Below are positions 59,916 to 64,000 of a stretch of 64,000 bases of DNA, one piece after another. Numbering within the stretch: the first letter of the stretch is position 1; every line of letters starts with the position of its first letter. The stretch spans positions 434,001 through 498,000 of the forward strand of contig OZ237771.1 in assembly GCA_965178125.1 (NCBI GenBank), read 5' to 3'. Source of the DNA: Bilabrum cf. latius. Taxonomy: Eukaryota; Bigyra: Bicosoecida; Bigyra; Bicosoecida. The position numbers and the translations under genes are program-made. Under the pieces are notes generated by a model. That model was not told the DNA's origin and ran no database searches. It saw only the letters and a program-made list of their open reading frames with translations.

Positions 59916-61278
59916 GCAGGGGCAGGGATAGGGTAGCGGGATTGGCAGGCCGTCGCCTGGCACCCAGGCCACCAGCCCGACCATGGTGTCGCCCTCGTCA
60001 CACCACTCTCACTCGTCACACGCATAGAGGCAATCGCCACGGGGTACCAGGGAGGGTGTCCAGGGTGCATTGCACGGCCGCGGTGCCACCAGATCACCGC
60101 GCGTCTCCGACAGGGGAACACCGCGCTCGTCACACCAGCACCGCTCCCCTCACTCGTCATCCCCTTACTGGCAGCCGAGCGCCTCTGGCTCCAGCAAGCC
60201 AGCTGCAGCCGGGGCTGGATCCCGTTCTCAACCCAGGGGGGCGGGGGCGGGGGTGGGGGGAGGCAGGAGACATGGGAGCAGTGGTTCCGCAGGCAGGGAC
60301 GCGCGCGGCGCCTCCAAGCCTCGGCGTACCCCCTCCTCCGCGGGCTCGTCCTCCCGCCAGCGTGACCCGCAGTCGTTGCACTCGAGTCAGAAGACGCGCA
60401 CCACCGGCACCGGCAGGGGGAGCGGAAGGGGGAGGGGGAGGGTTCGGCCGGCCTCGAGGGAACCTTCCCAGGCGCAGCTGGACCGTGTGGCAGCGGCCAT
60501 GGGAGCCACCGTGATGGCGGGGGGGGCCGGGTCACCCTCCCTCAGGGGATAGGTGGGGTCACGGGGGTCCAGGCGGGGGGGCGGGATGGGGTCACGGGAG
60601 AGGGAGAGGGATCTTCATCTTCAGGATTCGGACGGGGGGGTCAGTGGCGCGGCGCATCGAAGGTACAGGCAGCGGCAGGGGAGTGTGGGGTCTAACCGGA
60701 GTTTTAGTGTTTCCGGCGACGAGCAGGGGGGTGGGCCTAGTAGCAGGGGGGGGACAAGCCCGCGCAGGCAGGGGCAGGGGCTGCAGCGGCTCCGGACTCC
60801 TCTTGTTCCCTGGCGGCCAAGCGGCAGTGCGGGAAGCGTGGGGTCCGGGGGCCTGGCGAGCGATGGAGCAGGGATGGGGCACGGGTTTGTGGAAGTGCCG
60901 GCTACTGGGGCTGGGGCTGGGGCTGGGGCTGGGGCTGGGGGTGGGTTGTCCGGGGGGGGCGGTGGAAGGAGGGGGAGGGGGGAGGGGCGATCGAGGGAGA
61001 GGGGTGCCTCGCGCGGGGGGACATCGGCGGGAGGTGCTGCTGTGTGGGTGGTCGGCGGGAGCGGGGGGGGAGGGGGTCAGGGCACATCGGCTAGGGGGGG
61101 GGCATCGCGGGGGGGCGTCGGGATGAACCTGGGGGCCGGTGTGACGAGCGAGGGGAGCCGCGGGTCATCCTCGAGGAACGATCGGAGAGGAGCATCTCGG
61201 CAGGGGTCTAGGGGTGGTGTGACGAGTGCAGCGAAATCGTCACTGGCAGGTCTGTACGGCGGGACTGGGTTTTACTGA
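56290..61278 (+). CDS. Intrinsically disordered Gly/Ser/Arg-rich protein, 1,662 aa, eight in-frame TAG
   Basis: A single frame runs from ATG 56290 to TGA 61276-61278. It is dominated by Gly, Ser, Arg, Ala and Gln with almost no predicted folded domain. A helix near 56960-57030 (LAQLSFEDARRVRREAARAV) is the clearest structured part. Acidic runs occur near 57490-57600 and 57670-57740, and Lys-Gly and Thr-Arg repeats near 58600-58670. A four-fold 15-nt repeat (59830-59889) encodes GNAMQ. RG-rich and SR-rich segments at the end suggest RNA or chromatin binding, but this is composition only. Five or more TGTGACGAGT words and several others lie inside. The eight TAGs are spread through the gene and there is no TAA or TGA. 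Confidence 0.75.
59830..59932 (+). repeat. 15-nt and 6-nt coding tandem repeats
   Basis: Four copies of a GGAAATGCCATGCAG unit are followed by GGGACA and GGGGCA hexamers. They encode GNAMQ repeats and then Gly-Gln repeats of the disordered protein. Confidence 0.9.
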
Positions 61279-61364
61279 GAATCCAGCGTGACGGTTGTAA
61301 GACTTAACAGTGTGGGAATCCAATAGGAAATTTGAATATGCATGCAACGTGTGGAGTGCAGTCG

Positions 61365-63027
61365 TCACGCCTGCTTCAGCCACTGAACCGCCTGCTGCAC
61401 CGCGGCCCGTCTCGCCTGCGCCACCGCGGGAGGCAGGTACCCGTCCGGCGCACTCGTCATATCGGAGCAGTGCCACCCACCGGAGATTAGTACCGCAGGC
61501 GGTTGCAACCCGTTCGAAGTATCACCGAAACCCCGACCCTGGCCTTGCCCTTCACCCCGCCAGTGGTTCAACAGCTGCCCCCCCCCTCTAGCCAGCCTCT
61601 ACCACGGGAGTAAGCAAGGTATACGGGTCCGCTGATCCCCCCAGCCACAGCACTCTCCCGCCGGAACCGTTCGTGGGCCGGTTCCCACCAGAGAAAGTCA
61701 AAATGTCCCGCTGCCGGGAGGCCTGCTGCGCACTCGTCACACCCAGCACCCCGCCGCAGACGTCCCCGAAGAGCAGCTCGGCAGGCGTGGGACCCCCGTC
61801 CGCTGCGTATGGGCAGGTGGAGGGGTCTGAGCACGTGTTGAGGAAACCGACTGCACTGCACTGCAACCATGTATACTGCCGGCCCCAGTCAGCCGGGTCA
61901 CTCGTCACACCCGTGATCCCGTCCAGGTACTGCTCCCACGTGGAGTAGGGCGTGCACTCGGCCGGTGGGAGGGGGTCTCCCTGCAGGCTCCAGAGGGCGC
62001 GATCCACGGCGTGCAGGGGGTCCAATCCACCGGCGGATCCGTTTTGCATGGCCTTGCAGAGGTAAGGCACGATGAAGCCGCGGCTGGACTGCACTGCCTG
62101 GAATCCTAGAGTGATGTCGACTGCTGCTCTCCATGCGCTTGCCGCGTCTTTCTGGGACATGCTCTCACTCGTCACACCGTCACCTTGCGGACAGAGCCGC
62201 AGTGCGTCCAGCAGCTTGAGCCAGTCGGCTGGGTCCGACGATGTGACGAGTGCAGAGGCTTGCCGTAGGCCTGGCAGCAGCACGTCCTCTGCGATGCCGG
62301 GGCAGCCCCCCGCGGCAGTGTCCCCCATGGCCCCCTGCAGACCCTGGTGGTACCTGGGGAACAACGCGTCCAGCTGCACAGGAGCAGATGAAGCGATGAC
62401 TCCGGCTAGACGGCTAGGGACCGGCGCGGGGAGGCCGGGGAGGAGGCGGCTGTCTGCGTCCAGCGCGGCTAGGCTTGCGACAATGCCGCTGTAAGAGCAT
62501 CCAAGCCCCACCCATCGAGATTAGGGGGTGATCCCGTGGAGCACTGGCGATGCACTGCCGGCATTGGCTGCGTCGCTCGCCCAATCGATAAAGCGAGCAA
62601 CGTCGAGCGAGGCTTGGGCAGGATCCAACGTCGCATTCATGGAATCAATAGTCAGGCTTCCTGAAGCCCCGTACGGCCTGGACTTCCCAAAGAATCTGTG
62701 CTCCAGCAGGATCATGGCTGCGCCAGCAGATTTTGCGGTGCGCGCGGCCTGTCCGATCAGTATTCCCCACCACTCTTCGGCCTCGTTCTCGCCCCCAACA
62801 AGCAGCACAACCGGTACAGGAGTCCCTGCTAAGTGCTTTGATGGAGCCACGAAGCTAGAGTTTACAAAAAAACGCTGTGACCACATGTTGTTTGCGGACG
62901 CTGATTCTCGATGATCAATAAGCTGGCCATGGAAATATCGCTCCTCGTAGGGCAAGGCAGCCCGTGTGAGCTGCACTGAGATACACATCAATGATACACA
63001 TCCAAGCGGAAAGAAAAATTTCTACAT
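61365..63027 (-). CDS. Serine carboxypeptidase family S28 (prolylcarboxypeptidase-like), about 550 aa, with a 1-nt frame break
   Basis: The ATG at 63027 is followed directly by TAG (read as Gln) and a signal peptide (KFFFPLGCVSLMCISVQL). The alpha/beta hydrolase has LPYEERYFHGQLIDH, NSSFVAPS, VVLLVGGENEAE, MILLEHRFFGKS, the nucleophile motif GLGCSYSG, LGGSADPY (acid) and, in another frame, LISGGWHCSDM (His) with a C-terminal ARRAAVQQAVQWL. Frame 1 continues through TAG 61588 to TGA 61552-61554. The His and C-terminus need a shift of one base at the nine-G run 61578-61586 and end at TGA 61365-61367. All three catalytic residues survive, so a homopolymer sequencing error is likelier than decay. 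Four TGTGACGAGT words are read as Val-Thr-Ser here. Confidence 0.85.
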
Positions 63028-63195
63028 TGCCGAGATAGTCTAATGAAGGTCCCAAACTCAAAGTCTGCAGCCAAGACTCGGCCAGCATTTCCGGATCCTT
63101 TCGAGTTGGTCTTGCACGGCAGCGGGTCATGCATCAATATTAGCCTTGCAACAGACCCCACTGCGCCAATACTAAGAATAGCAGCGCCAAAACCT

Positions 63196-64000
63196 TCACC
63201 CTTGTTCCCCAATGGTAGGCAGCTGCAGCGTGGCCCGTGTGGGCGGCCCCAGCAGAGCCACCTTGCGGCCAAATGTGCCGGCCTTCGCCCCGATCTTGCC
63301 CGAGCCCCCCTGGCCCCCCCACCTCGATTCGCCCTATTCCCCCGCGTCCTTTCCCTCCCCACCGTGACTGCTCCCATTCTTGCTCCCCCGTCGCGCCGCA
63401 GTGCCGTGCACAAAGGCCTGCACATACCCCTTCATCGCCTCACGCGCCACCGCCGCCACACCCCTCCCCCTGCCCCTCCCCCTGCCAGACCTCGACGCCC
63501 CCCCACTACCCCCCTTCTTCCTCTGGGCCCGCCGGCCCGCCGCAGCCAGCTGCCTCGCCCTCCTGCTCAGCGCCTCCCCCTCGCTCAATCCACCGGTGGA
63601 CAGGTCCCGCCCGGGCATCACCCCCGTGCGCCGCGCCTCCCGTCTCAGCCGCAGCATGGCATCGCTCGCCTCAGAGGGGGGGGGAGGACCCCCCCAAGGG
63701 CGGGAGAATGACACCGGGACTAGCAAGTTTGGGCCAGACGCACTCGTCACACTTGATGATCCCCTGGTACCCGCATGTGCGCTGTTTCGATCCTTGGCCC
63801 CCTTGCCTTTGATCCGATCCCTGGCTGCCTTCTTCTTGGCGCGGGTCATCATCGACACTTGGCGGTTGGCCGCCCATCGAGCGGCGGGCCCCGGGACCGT
63901 GTGACGAGTGCGCTGACCCTCACTAAGTTTCCCCCCTGTCCCCGCCTCTTCTTGCGACTACTTCGACGATGACGATGACGACGCTGGCCTGCTCCTTCCA
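63196..64000 (-). CDS. Basic Arg/Gly-rich protein, 5' end outside window, unknown
   Basis: The frame is open from the right edge to TGA 63196-63198, passing TAG at 63958-63960 and 63334-63336. It encodes an acidic/Ser stretch, a Lys/Arg-rich segment (MMTRAKKKAARDRIKGKG), a Gly/Arg run near 63470-63490 and a short C-terminal piece with KVALLGPPTRATLQLPTIG. Composition suggests a nuclear or nucleolar RNA-binding protein, but I recognise no domain. It is 168 bp downstream of the start codon of the S28 peptidase on the same strand. Confidence 0.6.

Larger units (their letters stand above)
12727..60085. repeat. Dispersed 20-bp word GGTGCATCGCACGGTGGTGC and variants, about 15 copies
   Basis: Near-consensus copies start at about 21264, 27476, 27937, 29252, 30630, 52089, 52979, 58803, 59636 and 60065 on plus, and at about 12727, 37590, 37977 and 38788 on minus. 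Substitutions cluster at a few positions (TGCATCGCA/TGCATTGCA). Depending on frame it encodes ASHGGA-like or VHRTVV-like peptides, in proteins that are otherwise unrelated. Confidence 0.85.
5054..61510. repeat. Dispersed palindrome GGTTGCAACC, nine perfect copies
   Basis: Found at 5054, 11691, 24345, 30447, 30997, 32835, 34557, 50707 and 61501, often as CGGTTGCAACCG. About 0.06 copies are expected by chance. All nine lie inside coding exons of six or more unrelated genes. A palindrome suggests a dimeric DNA-binding protein or a modification site. Confidence 0.9.
27846..63601. repeat. Dispersed palindrome ATCCACCGGTGGAT and near copies
   Basis: Perfect at 29171 and 51343, one-base variants at 27846, 59694, 62025 and 63588. 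All are in coding exons of five different genes. Confidence 0.85.
3974..63909. repeat. Dispersed 10-mer TGTGACGAGT / ACTCGTCACA, about 60 copies
   Basis: The word occurs about once per kilobase on both strands, mostly extended to GTGTGACGAGTG. Examples: 3974, 4001, 4355, 13071, 13092, 30777, 30909, 30984, 31176, 32479 (in an intron, 8 bp before the acceptor), 45712, 46225, 46406, 46507, 46777, 61732, 61900, 62167, 62242. A random 10-mer would be expected about 0.1 times. In coding DNA it is read as VTS, CDE, TRHT, HSSH or LVTP, depending on frame and strand. It is absent from MND1, pirin, both alpha-galactosidases and the AT-rich gap. Confidence 0.9.

Noticed and set aside
2-64000. Bacterial or phage DNA with UAG recoding
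   Set aside because: Spliceosomal introns and eukaryote-only genes (MND1, PIH1, TRAP-beta, LMF) rule it out.
2-64000. A tRNA with CUA anticodon or any other tRNA/rRNA in the window
   Set aside because: I noticed no cloverleaf or rRNA motif by eye. A covariance-model scan would be needed to be sure.

Overview
The window is nuclear DNA of a unicellular eukaryote that I cannot assign to a lineage. Genes are dense and GC-rich. They carry spliceosomal GT-AG introns of about 80-310 bp, with donors almost always GTGAG and acceptors ending CGCAG. The gene content is eukaryotic: MND1 (meiosis), a PIH1/Kintoun-type axonemal dynein assembly factor (so probably a motile flagellum), a TRAP-beta translocon subunit, a lipase maturation factor, a cyclic-nucleotide-gated channel, pirin, PPCDC, GH27 alpha-galactosidases, an S28 peptidase and a GGCT-like protein. 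About 1.6 kb near 54.7-56.3 kb is AT-rich and apparently gene-free.

The dominant feature is the genetic code. Read with the standard code, nearly every gene is broken by TAG. Read with TAG as a sense codon (best fit glutamine) and TAA/TGA as stops, the fragments join into full-length proteins. I count by eye about 105 in-frame TAG codons in 18 of the 22 genes, with no internal TAA or TGA in the models. One example is a 10,575-nt exon (20743-31317) in a single frame with 23 TAGs. Others are the CNG channel (14 TAGs), alpha-galactosidase 1 (7 TAGs) and MND1 (2 TAGs inside conserved segments). Models here end at TGA (most) or TAA (four).

Layout: alpha-galactosidase 1 (2-1279, +, 5' cut); basic protein (1816-2878, +); TM ectodomain protein (3134-5818, -); CNG channel (6160-10620, -); small ORF (10680-11153, -); two coiled-coil genes sharing a duplicated promoter and leader (11361-14338 and 14813-15505, -); pirin (15817-17347, +); MND1 (17526-18421, +); PPCDC (19069-20062, -), divergent from a 3,672-aa giant gene (20199-31317, +); lipase maturation factor (31499-35424, +); 1,464-aa unknown (35752-40146, -); small Cys-rich secreted protein (40498-41020, +); alpha-galactosidase 2 (41639-43931, +, eight exons including a 6-nt one); PIH1 protein (44332-47683, +); catalytically dead trypsin-like TM protein (47846-49764, +); GGCT-like protein (49895-53266, +); TRAP-beta (53492-54673, -); disordered 1,662-aa protein (56290-61278, +); S28 peptidase (61365-63027, -); partial gene (63196-64000, -).

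A second genome-wide feature is a vocabulary of short words scattered through exons and introns on both strands and in several reading frames. They include TGTGACGAGT (about 60 copies), the palindrome GGTTGCAACC (9 copies), GGTGCATCGCACGGTGGTGC-like 20-mers, ATCCACCGGTGGAT and GGCGCCGCGC/GGTTCCGC pairs. Because they recur in different reading frames, a DNA-level cause is more likely than protein-level selection. The genes do not form a visible pathway; the two alpha-galactosidases and the S28 peptidase fit a secreted or lysosomal hydrolase set.
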